A stretch of 64,000 nt of DNA from Faucicola sp048551375 (GTDB lineage: Bacteria > Pseudomonadota > Gammaproteobacteria > Pseudomonadales > Moraxellaceae). Location: NCBI RefSeq assembly GCF_048551375.1, contig NZ_JBLYZJ010000008.1, forward strand, positions 62,001 to 126,000, written 5' to 3'. Shown piece after piece: positions 50,483-59,639 of the stretch. Positions within the stretch are counted from its first letter, which is position 1, and every line of letters begins with the position of its first letter. The notes beneath the pieces were generated by a model. The model did no database searches and had not been told where the DNA came from. It saw only the letters and a list, made by a program, of their open reading frames with translations. A program made the position numbers and the translations under genes.

Positions 50483-51154
50483 TTATTGTTCAATCACATC
50501 CACGCCTTTGGGTGGGGTAAAGCTAAACTGACTGCTTGGAATACTGGTATTACGTTTGATATTGCTATATTTAATGGTGGTGACTTGCCCCAAATTGTCA
50601 TTAAGCACCATCATCACAGGATTACCACTGTTAAAGGCAATACCTAGACTTTTAAAACTACCATTGTTATTTTTTGGGTAAAGCACATAATAATTTTTGC
50701 CTGCGGTGGGCTGAGTCACGTTGAAGTTTGCACTGATGGTGCTAGGATTGCCTGACAATAACAACGCAGGGGTATCGCCTACTTGACTATTGACACTTTG
50801 GCGAGTGGCTTGATTAAGGTCTTTGTCATAAATCCACAAGCGACTGCCATTGGCAACGACCAACTGTGACGCTGAACCATCAATCTGCCAACGGAAGTTA
50901 TTGGGGCGTTGGACTGCCATTGTTCCGCTAAAATTACGGTTATTTTTGCCACCCACGGTGCTTTGGTTAAAGTTGGCGGTCATGCTTTTGACATTGGATA
51001 ATAAAGCATTGAGGTTTTTGGCAGCTGATGGGTTATGGTTGGTGCTAGCTTTGGCGACTGCACTGGCAGATGGTAACCCCATCATCACAGGGGTAGCCAT
51101 CAACATGGCGATTGATAAAGTGGGGGTTAATAGTTTTTTCATTGAATTTGACAT
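50483..51154 (-). CDS. lolA: Outer-membrane lipoprotein carrier protein LolA
   Basis: 223 residues: signal peptide ending ASA, then the LolA fold (LNALLSNVKSMTANFNQSTVGG, MAVQRPNNFRWQIDGSASQLVVANGSRLWIYDKDLNQAT in outline, and QFSFTPPKGVDVI at the end). LolA shuttles lipoproteins from the LolCDE complex across the periplasm to the outer membrane. ATG 51154 has AGGAC eight bases upstream; another ATG (51169) and the frame back to 51259 have no ribosome site. It is a single-gene unit here. Confidence 0.9.
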   Translation of the reverse strand: MSNSMKKLLTPTLSIAMLMATPVMMGLPSASAVAKASTNHNPSAAKNLNALLSNVKSMTANFNQSTVGGKNNRNFSGTMAVQRPNNFRWQIDGSASQLVVANGSRLWIYDKDLNQATRQSVNSQVGDTPALLLSGNPSTISANFNVTQPTAGKNYYVLYPKNNNGSFKSLGIAFNSGNPVMMVLNDNLGQVTTIKYSNIKRNTSIPSSQFSFTPPKGVDVIEQ

Positions 51155-51330
51155 CTGTTTTGTCCTCATAATGATAAATAAATGATAACTACAAATACAT
51201 GAATTTGATGAGTGGTATTGTGACGCAATTTTTCTTACGCTTCTAGTTGAGCCATGCAATGGTTATTGGGCGAGTTGTAACAATTGTAACAGGTTTCAAA
51301 ATGATGTTTCAAAATAACATAAAGGCAAGC

Positions 51331-51364
51331 AACAAAAAACCCAATAAGCAAGCCTATTGGGTTT
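51331..51364 (-). terminator. Intrinsic terminator of rplU-rpmA
   Basis: AAACCCAATA (51337-51346) pairs with TATTGGGTTT (51355-51364) around an 8-nt loop, followed on the minus strand by TTTTTGTT. It lies 25 bp past the rpmA stop. Confidence 0.85.
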
Positions 51365-51388
51365 ATTTTGTTAGAAGTTAAACTGAAA

Positions 51389-51652
51389 TTATTCAGCCGC
51401 GCCTTCAACAAATACATAACGGCGGTTGAATTTGCCTTTTACTGCAAATTTTACCACGCCATCAGTCAAGGCAAATAGGGTATGGTCACGACCCATGCCT
51501 ACGCCTTCACCAGCGTGGAATTCTGTACCACGTTGACGAACGATGATGTTGCCAGCGACAACTTTTTCACCGCCAAATACTTTTACGCCCAACATTTTTG
51601 GGTTTGAGTCACGACCGTTACGAGTCGAGCCTGCTGCTTTTTTATGTGCCAT
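51389..51652 (-). CDS. rpmA: 50S ribosomal protein L27
   Basis: 87 residues: MAHKKAAGSTRNGRDSNPKM at the start and RQRGTEFHAGEGVGMGRDHTLF in the body are diagnostic for bL27, whose N-terminal tail reaches the peptidyl-transferase centre. Downstream of rplU by 46 bp, as in nearly all bacteria. Confidence 0.98.
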   Translation of the reverse strand: MAHKKAAGSTRNGRDSNPKMLGVKVFGGEKVVAGNIIVRQRGTEFHAGEGVGMGRDHTLFALTDGVVKFAVKGKFNRRYVFVEGAAE

Positions 51653-51698
51653 GTCAGTTTCTCCTAGCGAGATAAATTAGGTTAGGTCAAATCGCAAA

Positions 51699-52010
51699 TT
51701 AAGCGGTAATCGCTGTAATTTTTAGCAAAGTGTACCATTGACGATGACCTTGCTCTTTGTGGTAATGCTTACGGCGGCGGTGTTTTACGATGCGTACTTT
51801 TTCGCCACGACCGTGTTCAACAACTTCAGCAGTCACAACCGCACCTTTTACAACAGGTTGACCGATTTGGATGTTAGCACCGTCAACAATCATCAATACG
51901 TCTTCGATTTTGATAGTGTCGCCTTTTTCAGCTTTTAAAAGCTCAACTTTAAGAAATTCGTCTTTTACGACACGGTGTTGTTTACCGCCACTTTTGATTA
52001 CTGCATACAT
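51699..52010 (-). CDS. rplU: 50S ribosomal protein L21
   Basis: 103 residues of bL21: MYAVIKSGGKQHRVVKDEFL and the basic RIVKHRRRKHYHKEQGHRQ stretch that binds 23S rRNA. First gene of the rplU-rpmA operon. In many gammaproteobacteria ispB is divergent directly upstream; here a toxin-antitoxin pair is inserted between them. Confidence 0.98.
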   Translation of the reverse strand: MYAVIKSGGKQHRVVKDEFLKVELLKAEKGDTIKIEDVLMIVDGANIQIGQPVVKGAVVTAEVVEHGRGEKVRIVKHRRRKHYHKEQGHRQWYTLLKITAITA

Positions 52011-52157
52011 TTTGGTTGCTCCAAAACTACCCGTACACCGTGGCTGTTACCTTAACAACACTTCTTAACGGATACACAGGGATAAAATTTGAATGCGAAA
52101 TTCTATAGGTTTTTGGGGCAAAATGCAAGGTATTTTGCTTTTTTAGCAACAATAATT

Positions 52158-52418
52158 TTAATTTTTAAATAAATTGCTATGGCTGTCAAGTGCAACCAAT
52201 TTGATATCATCGTCTAACACTTCATACACTAACAATAAATCAGGTTTGACATGGCATTCTCGGTATTGTTTGAGCTTGCCTTTTAATTGATGGTCTTTGA
52301 ACTTTTCGGGCAAGGGTAAGTCATTGCTCAAACAATTTAACACTTCAATGAGCGAAGCGGAAAAGCCATGTTTTTTCAAGTCTTTAAAAAATTCATTGGT
52401 AGTTTTAATGGCTTTCAT
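52158..52418 (-). CDS. YafQ/RelE-family mRNA interferase toxin
   Basis: 86 residues with the YafQ pattern: FFKDLKKHGF at the N-terminus, PLPEKFKDHQLKGKLKQYRECHV in the middle and the catalytic end DLLLVYEVLDDDIKLVALDSHSNLF with a late His. YafQ-type toxins cut mRNA in the ribosome. The gene overlaps its antitoxin by 14 bp, so translation is coupled. All key regions look intact. Confidence 0.88.
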   Translation of the reverse strand: MKAIKTTNEFFKDLKKHGFSASLIEVLNCLSNDLPLPEKFKDHQLKGKLKQYRECHVKPDLLLVYEVLDDDIKLVALDSHSNLFKN

Positions 52419-52698
52419 TGACCGCCCTTACCAACTCATCGACATTATCAAAACTTAATAAGTCATCACTTTGTGCCTGTGCAATGGCTTTGAGGAGTTT
52501 GGCAGTCGGTACTTTGCTCACGTTTTGTGCGGTGTCATTTTGATAGGATAAGGACAAAGGGATTTCTTTGGTGCTGACGATTTGGTTAAAAAACATTTTG
52601 ATGGCTTGGGTGGGTGATAAGCCATAACTGGCTAACACTTCGGTGGCTTGGTGTTTAAGACCTTCATCAATCCGCACGTTAAAATTGGTCGCTGTCAT
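52405..52698 (-). CDS. RelB/DinJ-family antitoxin
   Basis: 97 residues: a ribbon-helix-helix N-terminus (MTATNFNVRIDEGLKHQATEVL, then YGLSPTQAIKMFFNQIV) and a C-terminal toxin-binding tail. It would neutralise the downstream YafQ-type toxin and repress the operon. ATG 52698 gives the family's normal start; the frame is open to 52761 but the extra part covers the operator-like dyad. No strong ribosome site. Confidence 0.88.
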   Translation of the reverse strand: MTATNFNVRIDEGLKHQATEVLASYGLSPTQAIKMFFNQIVSTKEIPLSLSYQNDTAQNVSKVPTAKLLKAIAQAQSDDLLSFDNVDELVRAVNESH

Positions 52699-52710
52699 GG
52701 TTTTACCAGT

Positions 52711-52757
52711 ATTTGTATATAAATTTATGGCTATTGTATGGTTTTTTTTATACAAAT
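52711..52757. promoter_or_regulatory. Candidate operator upstream of the toxin-antitoxin operon
   Basis: ATTTGTATA (52711-52719) is a perfect inverse of TATACAAAT (52749-52757), 29 bp apart. It begins 12 bp before the antitoxin start, where RelB-type antitoxins usually bind their own promoter. Confidence 0.45.
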
Positions 52758-52925
52758 TCAATGTAAAACATGATGATTTTGATAGGTAATGCTTTTTATA
52801 ATCATCACTTTAGCAAAAATTTACTACTTCACGGTTTTGGGCTGTGATATATTTAATGCGTTTATGCCAATTTTTGCCAAATTAGGCTTATAATACACGC
52901 CAAATTTTGATAGTTAGGGTCAAAG

Positions 52926-53918
52926 ATGACAGCCAATAACAGCAATCCCATTACCTATAACCAAATCCAAGCCATTGTTGCTCAAGATTTTGACACCATG
53001 GATAAACAAGTTTTTGGTAGCCTAAACTCCAAAGTCAAATTGGTCATGGCAGTCAGCCAACACGTGATTGACGCAGGGGGTAAGCGGATGCGTCCGCTAA
53101 TTTCGCTGTTATGCTCTCGCATTTGTGAGGATAAGCCATTTGAGCCTGCGATGCACTTGGGAGCGATTACTGAGATGCTCCACACCGCCACATTAGTGCA
53201 TGATGATGTGATTGATGCGTCTGGCATGCGTCGTGGCAAACCCACTGCCAATGCGACTTGGGACAATCCGACAGCCGTGCTAGTAGGGGATTATTTGATT
53301 GCTCGTTCGTTTAATTTGATGGTGGATTTTGGTTCGTTGCCGTTACTCAAACTATTTTCGGATGGAACGTGCGATATCGCTGAGGGCGAGGTGTTGCAAC
53401 TCCAACATCAACATGACCCACAAGCCACCGAAGATGATTATATGAAAATCATTGACGGCAAGACTTCACGGCTATTTATGATGGCAAGTCAAGGCGTGGC
53501 GATTTTGCATAGCCGCCCAGAGTTTGATGAGGCGTTTGGTAAGTTTGGACAGCATTTTGGCAATGCGTTTCAGATTATTGACGATGTGTTGGATTTTACA
53601 GGTGACAGTGCGGTTTTGGGCAAAAATGTCGGTGATGATATCGCTGAGGGCAAGCCAACTTTGCCTTTGATTAAGGCATTGGCAATGACGACTGGCGATG
53701 TGCATGAGAAACTACGCATTGCGATTCAGACAGGGGAAGTGGCGGATACGGCTGAGATTATTGAGATTGTGAAGTCAAGTGGTGCGTTGGATTATTGCCG
53801 TCAAAAGGCGATTGATGAAAGTGACATCGCTCGTGAGGCGGTGTTGACCTTGCCAGAATCACAATATCGTCAAGGGTTGTTGGATTTGATTGCGTTGGCA
53901 GGGCAACGCTTGTATTAA
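52926..53918 (+). CDS. ispB: Octaprenyl (polyprenyl) diphosphate synthase
   Basis: 330 residues. First and second Asp-rich motifs are LVHDDVIDASGMRRG and FQIIDDVLDFTGD; GGKRMRPLISLL and GEVLQLQHQHD are further signatures. It extends isoprenoid chains for the ubiquinone side chain, which links to the Mqo and Nuo genes in this window. The chain length (C40 or C45) is not readable by eye. The stop overlaps the convergent tetR gene by four bases. Confidence 0.95.
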   Translation: MTANNSNPITYNQIQAIVAQDFDTMDKQVFGSLNSKVKLVMAVSQHVIDAGGKRMRPLISLLCSRICEDKPFEPAMHLGAITEMLHTATLVHDDVIDASGMRRGKPTANATWDNPTAVLVGDYLIARSFNLMVDFGSLPLLKLFSDGTCDIAEGEVLQLQHQHDPQATEDDYMKIIDGKTSRLFMMASQGVAILHSRPEFDEAFGKFGQHFGNAFQIIDDVLDFTGDSAVLGKNVGDDIAEGKPTLPLIKALAMTTGDVHEKLRIAIQTGEVADTAEIIEIVKSSGALDYCRQKAIDESDIAREAVLTLPESQYRQGLLDLIALAGQRLY

Positions 53919-54469
53919 ATTTTGGTCACTTCAATCATCTGTTGCCAATCCTCGACCAGTCCTGTAGGGAGTGGCAAATCTTTTTCAAAATAATACTTAA
54001 AACTTGCCAAAAAAATCGTGGACATCATGGTGGCTTGATAGTCTAAGGTTGCGTCTGATACATGGCTCATGGTTGGATGTTTTTTGGCAAGCTCAATAAA
54101 ATTCTGCTTGCCCATATTGAACATATCTAGATATAAGTTGTGACGGCGAGTACGAATCTTCCATAATGCCAACATTTGCTTGCGATGTTCAAACATTTTT
54201 TGGGTATGATTTTCCATAATCACTTGCAAAAATTTGGGTTCTGCATTTAGACGGTCTAAAAATACTTGGTTAATTTCTTGTTTAAAATCATCAATCATTT
54301 GTTCCGCAAGGTCACTTTTACCATGATAGTATTTATAAAAAGTGGCACGATTGACCAACGCTTTGTCGATAATCGCTTGAATCGTGATGTCGTCATAATC
54401 TTGCTCGGTAAGCAAATCAATAAACGCCGTGCGAATTGCGACATGGGTTTTAATAATGCGTAAGTCCAT
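53915..54469 (-). CDS. TetR-family regulator, probable repressor of the RND pump
   Basis: 184 residues with an N-terminal TetR helix-turn-helix (TAFIDLLTEQDYDDITIQAIIDKALVNRATFYKYYHGKSDL, core ITIQAIIDKALVNRATFYKYY) and a divergent C-terminal ligand domain. It is transcribed away from the RND operon across a 316-bp gap, the usual layout for a local pump repressor; that role is inferred. No dominant operator dyad stood out. Confidence 0.85.
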   Translation of the reverse strand: MDLRIIKTHVAIRTAFIDLLTEQDYDDITIQAIIDKALVNRATFYKYYHGKSDLAEQMIDDFKQEINQVFLDRLNAEPKFLQVIMENHTQKMFEHRKQMLALWKIRTRRHNLYLDMFNMGKQNFIELAKKHPTMSHVSDATLDYQATMMSTIFLASFKYYFEKDLPLPTGLVEDWQQMIEVTKI

Positions 54470-54785
54470 TGCGTGTAACTCTCTAGCAAAGTAACGGGAG
54501 TTTTTTTACAATTTTAACAAATTTTAAAGAAATAAGCATACGGTTTTGGGTATTTAGTTTATTAAACAGTCGCTTTGTTACACATTGTTGGTTTAACTTA
54601 ACTGTGTTTTTTATTTAAAATATAACCGTGATAATTTTTAGACAGCTAAACAATTATTTTTATCATCCCATCGAATAAGTAAACAATTTTAAATGATGAT
54701 TTTGCCTTGTTATATTGGTTGTTTTGTCTTATTGAATTTACCCTATCCAAACAAATGTATCGTTACCCAAATTTAAGAGGTGTTT
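54470..54785. promoter_or_regulatory. Divergent control region of tetR and the RND operon
   Basis: Very AT-rich. Short dyads such as GTTTATTAAAC (near 54557) and GGTTTAACTTAACTG-type sequence lie mid-gap and could be regulator sites. Ribosome site AAGAGG at 54775-54780. No small gene is visible. Nothing here decides the promoter positions. Confidence 0.35.
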
Positions 54786-56189
54786 ATGAAATACCCCGTT
54801 TTATTGCTAGCCTCATTGGTAAGCACCAGCCTATTAGTGGCTTGTAATAAATCCGACCCTGCCGCTGAGCAAGCGGCCGCCATGCAAAATATGCCCCCAC
54901 CGACTGTGAATGTGTTGCCTGTGCAGTTTCAAGCCGTGCCATTAACCAAGCAATTATCGGGTAAAATCGTGGCGTATCAAGAAGCCGTGGTCACACCACA
55001 GGTGTCTGGGATTATCGAAAAACAACTGTTCCGTGAGGGCAGTTTTGTCAAACAAGGTCAGCCGTTATTCCAAATTAATGCCGATAATTACACGACAGGA
55101 TTGGCAGGCAGTCAAGCTCAGTTGGAGCAAAGCCTAGCAAGCGTGAATACCGCTAAAGCCAATTATAACAATGCGGTGGCAAGTTTGGAAAGCCGTCAAG
55201 CGGAATTGGCATTGGCTCAAGCCAATCTCAATCGTTTACAAACCCTAAAAGGTACAAATGCCATTTCTGCCCAAGAATATGATGCAGGCGTGACCCAAGT
55301 GCGTACTGCTCAAGCGGCGGTCAAAAATGCCCAAGCCCAAATTGGTGTGGCTCAAGCCAATATCAATGCAGCCGAAGCAACCAGTCGTGGGGCAAAACAA
55401 ACGGTTAATAACAATCAAATCAATGTCAATCGTACCATTGTCAGAGCCCCCATCAGTGGTGTGACAGGGCGTTCTGCGGTGAATATAGGGGCATTGGCAA
55501 ATGCAGGGCAAACCACGCTATTGACCATTTCACAGATGAATCCTGTTTATATTGACATGAGCCAATCATCTGCCGAAATGCTTGCCCTCCGCCAACAACT
55601 GGGCAATGGCTCAATGCAATCCCCTGATAAAGTGCAAGTACAATTAAAACTACCCGATGGTTCGATTTATCCGCAAATCGGTCAGTTATCGTTCCGTGAA
55701 TCTCGAGTGGATTCTGCCACTGGTACGGTGAATTTGCGTGCGATTGTGGGGAATGATGCAGGCTTGCTCCTTCCGGGTATGATGGTGACGAGTGAAATCA
55801 TTCAAAGTGTGATTAATAACGCCGTGCTATTACCATCCACAGCGGTCACCCAAACGCCAAAAGGTGATGCGACCGTTAATTTGGTCGATGCCAATAGCAA
55901 AATCCAAGTCCGCCCGATTAAGACCAATGGCACGTTTAGAGGGCAATGGATTGTCACCGAGGGGCTTCAACAAGGTGAAAAAGTAGTGATTACAGGTGGT
56001 GCAAAAGTCAAGCCTGACCAACAAGTCGTGGCAAAACCTTACACCCCAGAAAGTAACGGAGCGTTATCGGCACAGCCACCAGCTCAAGCCCAAACTCAAG
56101 TGCAAAATCAGCCAACGGTGAAATCCAATGCCAGTGCAAGCACCGCTGTGACAGCAAATCCAACTGCCAGTAGTCCAGCCAAACCCTAA
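54786..56189 (+). CDS. RND efflux periplasmic adaptor lipoprotein
   Basis: 467 residues of the AcrA/MexA family. Lipoprotein signal with lipobox LVAC, then the lipoyl halves (PQVSGIIEKQLFREGSFVKQGQPLFQI in outline; core GSFVKQGQPLFQI), a long alpha hairpin (residues about 100-190), IVRAPISGVTGRSAVNIGALA and a beta-barrel domain. The last 55 residues are Gln/Ala/Pro-rich and not part of the fold. ATG 54786 has AAGAGG five bases upstream; the GTG at 54780 overlaps that motif. First gene of the pump operon. Confidence 0.95.
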   Translation: MKYPVLLLASLVSTSLLVACNKSDPAAEQAAAMQNMPPPTVNVLPVQFQAVPLTKQLSGKIVAYQEAVVTPQVSGIIEKQLFREGSFVKQGQPLFQINADNYTTGLAGSQAQLEQSLASVNTAKANYNNAVASLESRQAELALAQANLNRLQTLKGTNAISAQEYDAGVTQVRTAQAAVKNAQAQIGVAQANINAAEATSRGAKQTVNNNQINVNRTIVRAPISGVTGRSAVNIGALANAGQTTLLTISQMNPVYIDMSQSSAEMLALRQQLGNGSMQSPDKVQVQLKLPDGSIYPQIGQLSFRESRVDSATGTVNLRAIVGNDAGLLLPGMMVTSEIIQSVINNAVLLPSTAVTQTPKGDATVNLVDANSKIQVRPIKTNGTFRGQWIVTEGLQQGEKVVITGGAKVKPDQQVVAKPYTPESNGALSAQPPAQAQTQVQNQPTVKSNASASTAVTANPTASSPAKP

Positions 56190-56213
56190 CCCCATCGCAA
56201 ATACAGGTGAATT

Positions 56214-59200
56214 ATGTCACGCTTTTTTATCGACCGCCCTATCTTTGCATGGGTGATAGCCATTATGATTATGCTTGCAGGGGTGTTGTCTGTTTTTAAA
56301 CTCCCTGTCGAGCAGTACCCTCGCATTGCACCGCCCACGGTGTCGGTCAATGCCATGTACCCCGGTGCATCTGCCCAAACCATCGAAGATTCTGTCACCC
56401 AAGTCATCGAACGCCAAATGAAAGGCTTGGACGGCTTGATGTATATGTCATCCACCAGTTCATCGAGTGGTATGGCACAGATTACCTTGACCTTTGAAAA
56501 CGGCACAGACCCAGATACCGCTCAAGTCCAAGTCCAAAACAAACTCCAAGCCGCCACCAGTTCATTACCAGAAATGGTGCAACGCCTTGGGGTCACGGTC
56601 AATAAATCATCAAGTGGCTTTTTGATGGTATTGGGCTTTGTATCCGAAGACGGTAGCATGAGTCGTGCCGATATTGCCGACTATATTTCTGCCAATGTGG
56701 TTGACCACATTAGCCGTGTGGAGGGTGTGGGCAATGTGAATTTGTTTGGCTCACCTTATGCCATGCGAATTTGGCTTGACCCTGCCAAACTCCAAAGTTA
56801 TGGTTTGATGCCTCAAGATGTCGTGCAAGCGGTACAAGCTCAAAATGCCCAAGTATCGGCAGGACAAATCGGTCAACAGCCTTCTAACAATGAACGTCAA
56901 GCCATTAATGCCACTGTCACCGTGCAAAGCTATCTACAAACACCAGAGCAGTTTCGCAATATTTTACTAAAATCTAGCAATGATGGCTCACGAATTCGCC
57001 TAGGCGATGTGGCAACCGTTGAGCTAGGCAGTGAAAACTATAACGTTGTGGCTCGATACAACGGTAAAGACTCAGCAGCTATGGGGATATCATTGGCTTC
57101 TGGGGCAAATGCGTTGGATACTCGTGAAGCAGTCGATGCTCGTATCAAACAGCTTCAGCCAAATTTCCCCAAAGGGCTAAAGGTCATCGTCCCTTATGAC
57201 ACCACGCCATTTGTTAAATTATCTATCGAACAAGTCGCCAAAACCTTGGGCGAGGCGATTTTATTAGTATTTGTGGTGATGTTTTTGTTTTTACAAAGTT
57301 GGCGAGCCACCATCATTCCGACCCTTGCCGTGCCTGTGGTGTTATTGGGGACGTTTGCGGTACTGTATATGTTTGGCTTTAGTGTCAACGTACTGACCAT
57401 GTTTGCCATGGTCTTGGCGATTGGTCTATTGGTCGATGATGCGATTGTGGTGGTGGAAAATGTCGAGCGGATTTTGGAAGAAGACCAAAATATCTCGGTC
57501 GTTGATGCTACTCGTCAGTCGATGGGTGAAATTAGCAAAGTCGTAATTGGTATTGCGTTGATTTTATCTGCGGTATTTGTACCGATGGCATTTTTTGGTG
57601 GTTCGACTGGGGTGATTTATCGCCAGTTTGCCATTACCCTGATTACCAGTATGACATTATCGGCGGTTGTGGCATTGGTGTTTACCCCTGCGTTATGTGC
57701 CACGATTTTAAAACGCTCAAAATCACATGAAAAACATGGTGAAGGTCAAACAGGATTTTTTGCCGCCTTTAACCGTGGTTTTGAAAAGTTAAGCCGTGGT
57801 TATGAAAATTTTGTCGGTAAAAGTATCAAGCTAAAATGGCTGTATGTCATCGGTTATGCCGTGATTATTGCGGTGATGGGCTTGCTATTTATGCGAATCC
57901 CCAGTTCATTTTTACCCGAAGAAGACCAAGGCGTGATGATGACACTGGTGCAATTGCCTGCTGGTGCAAGCCAAGACCAAACCCAAGCGGTACTTGATAA
58001 AGTCAATGCGTATTACCATGAAGCTGAAAAAGCCAATGTTGAATCAGTGTTAACCATCAATGGTTTTAGCTTTGCAGGACAAGGGCAAAACATGGGCTTA
58101 GCGTTTGTCAAACTTAAAGATTGGTCAGAACGCCACGGTGAAAAAAACAGTGCTAAAGCGGTGGCAGGGCGAGCGATGGGTTATTTTATGACCCAAATGA
58201 ACGAAGCCCAAGTGTATGCCATCGTACCGCCTGCGATTACCGAACTGGGTACAGCGACTGGTTTTAACTTACAACTACAAGACGGTGCAGGGCTAGGACA
58301 TGATGCGTTGCTAGAAGCTCGCAATATGCTACTGGGCATGGCAAGTCAAAATAAAGACGTGACAGGCGTGCGTCCCAATGGGCTAGAAGACTCACCACAA
58401 TATAAAATCAACGTAGACTATGACGCTGCCAATGCGATGGGCGTCAGCTCAACAACCATCAATGGTTTACTTAGCACAGCTTGGGGTAGTAGCTACGTCA
58501 ATGACTTTATGGATAGAGGACGTATCAAAAAGGTCTATCTACAAGGTGATGCTGATAGCCGTACCACCCCAGACGACCTTACCAAATGGTATGTCCGCAA
58601 TAACCAAGGCGTGATGGTACCCTTTAGCTCGTTTGCCACAGGTGAATGGCGTTATGGCTCACCCAGCCTAAACCGCTACAACAGCCTTGCCTCGATGAAT
58701 ATTCAAGGCAGTGCCGCTATGGGCAAAAGCACAGGCGATGCCATGAAAGCCATGCAAGATATGATTGCCAAGCTCCCTCAAGGCATTACTTACGAATGGA
58801 CAGGGCTATCGCTAGAAGAACAAAAATCTGGGGCTCAAGCTCCCCTACTCTACGCCATTTCGATTTTGGTGGTATTCTTATGTTTGGCGGCACTGTATGA
58901 AAGCTGGTCGATTCCGTTTGCGGTATTGCTAGTCGTGCCATTGGGCGTACTTGGAGCGGCGATTTTCACAGGTATGCGAGGCTTTGCCAATGATATTTAT
59001 TTGCAAGTCGGTCTATTGACAGTGGTGGGTCTATCCGCCAAAAATGCGATTTTGATTATCGAATTTGCCAAAGAACGCCAAGATGCAGGCTACAGCCTCT
59101 ATGACTCGGTCACTGTGGCGGCTCGCCAACGTCTACGTCCGATTATTATGACTTCACTTGCATTTGGTATCGGTGTTGTGCCATTATTCTTGGCAAAAGG

Positions 59201-59378
59201 GGCAGGTTCTGGTAGCCAAACCGCCATTGGTACAAGCGTATTGGGTGGGGTAATTAGTGCGACCTTACTCGGGGTGTTCTTTATTCCAATGTTCTATGTG
59301 TGGATTCGCTCAATCTTTAAGGACAAACCTAAAGATAAACAAGTGACATTAACAAAAGAAGAGGTTGTTGAAGTTTAA
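56214..59378 (+). CDS. RND multidrug efflux transporter (HAE-1 family)
   Basis: 1054 residues, 12 helices with two large periplasmic loops, matching AcrB/MexB/AdeB. Family motifs: FFIDRPIFAWVIAIMIMLAG at the start, YPGASAQTIEDSVTQVIE, GLLVDDAIVVVENVERILEE with the proton-relay Asp pair in helix 4, SFLPEEDQGVMM, and LTVVGLSAKNAILIIEFAKE. It exports drugs or lipophilic compounds using proton influx. The start lies 24 bp after the adaptor gene. Substrate range cannot be inferred. Confidence 0.97.
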   Translation: MSRFFIDRPIFAWVIAIMIMLAGVLSVFKLPVEQYPRIAPPTVSVNAMYPGASAQTIEDSVTQVIERQMKGLDGLMYMSSTSSSSGMAQITLTFENGTDPDTAQVQVQNKLQAATSSLPEMVQRLGVTVNKSSSGFLMVLGFVSEDGSMSRADIADYISANVVDHISRVEGVGNVNLFGSPYAMRIWLDPAKLQSYGLMPQDVVQAVQAQNAQVSAGQIGQQPSNNERQAINATVTVQSYLQTPEQFRNILLKSSNDGSRIRLGDVATVELGSENYNVVARYNGKDSAAMGISLASGANALDTREAVDARIKQLQPNFPKGLKVIVPYDTTPFVKLSIEQVAKTLGEAILLVFVVMFLFLQSWRATIIPTLAVPVVLLGTFAVLYMFGFSVNVLTMFAMVLAIGLLVDDAIVVVENVERILEEDQNISVVDATRQSMGEISKVVIGIALILSAVFVPMAFFGGSTGVIYRQFAITLITSMTLSAVVALVFTPALCATILKRSKSHEKHGEGQTGFFAAFNRGFEKLSRGYENFVGKSIKLKWLYVIGYAVIIAVMGLLFMRIPSSFLPEEDQGVMMTLVQLPAGASQDQTQAVLDKVNAYYHEAEKANVESVLTINGFSFAGQGQNMGLAFVKLKDWSERHGEKNSAKAVAGRAMGYFMTQMNEAQVYAIVPPAITELGTATGFNLQLQDGAGLGHDALLEARNMLLGMASQNKDVTGVRPNGLEDSPQYKINVDYDAANAMGVSSTTINGLLSTAWGSSYVNDFMDRGRIKKVYLQGDADSRTTPDDLTKWYVRNNQGVMVPFSSFATGEWRYGSPSLNRYNSLASMNIQGSAAMGKSTGDAMKAMQDMIAKLPQGITYEWTGLSLEEQKSGAQAPLLYAISILVVFLCLAALYESWSIPFAVLLVVPLGVLGAAIFTGMRGFANDIYLQVGLLTVVGLSAKNAILIIEFAKERQDAGYSLYDSVTVAARQRLRPIIMTSLAFGIGVVPLFLAKGAGSGSQTAIGTSVLGGVISATLLGVFFIPMFYVWIRSIFKDKPKDKQVTLTKEEVVEV

Positions 59379-59389
59379 ATATCATAAAT

Positions 59390-59583
59390 CCCCCTTTATG
59401 TAAAGGGGGACTTTCTGCTCATAAGTAACTGAACAAATTTAAATTATAGTCTTATTTTCCGTGGGTAACGCTCTGCTAACCCACGCTACAATATGGACTA
59501 TTATAAGATAATTTTATTTTTGTGCTTATTAAATTTATGTATAAGACAAAGTCCCCTCTTTTATAAAGAGGGGGTTGGGGGAG
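59390..59583. repeat. Pair of CCCC-type hairpins between RND and OMF genes
   Basis: CCCCCTTTATGTAAAGGGGG (59390-59409) and CCCCTCTTTTATAAAGAGGGG (59553-59573) are hairpins of one family in opposite orientation, each next to an AAAGTC/GACTTT flank. Together they bracket about 150 bp without coding potential, like a two-hairpin dispersed repeat. Partial termination here could lower the outer-membrane channel level. Confidence 0.55.
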
Positions 59584-59639
59584 ATTCAAACAAATCCTTT
59601 TAATCCATTTATTTTCCCAAAGTTTCCAAAGGAAAAGCC

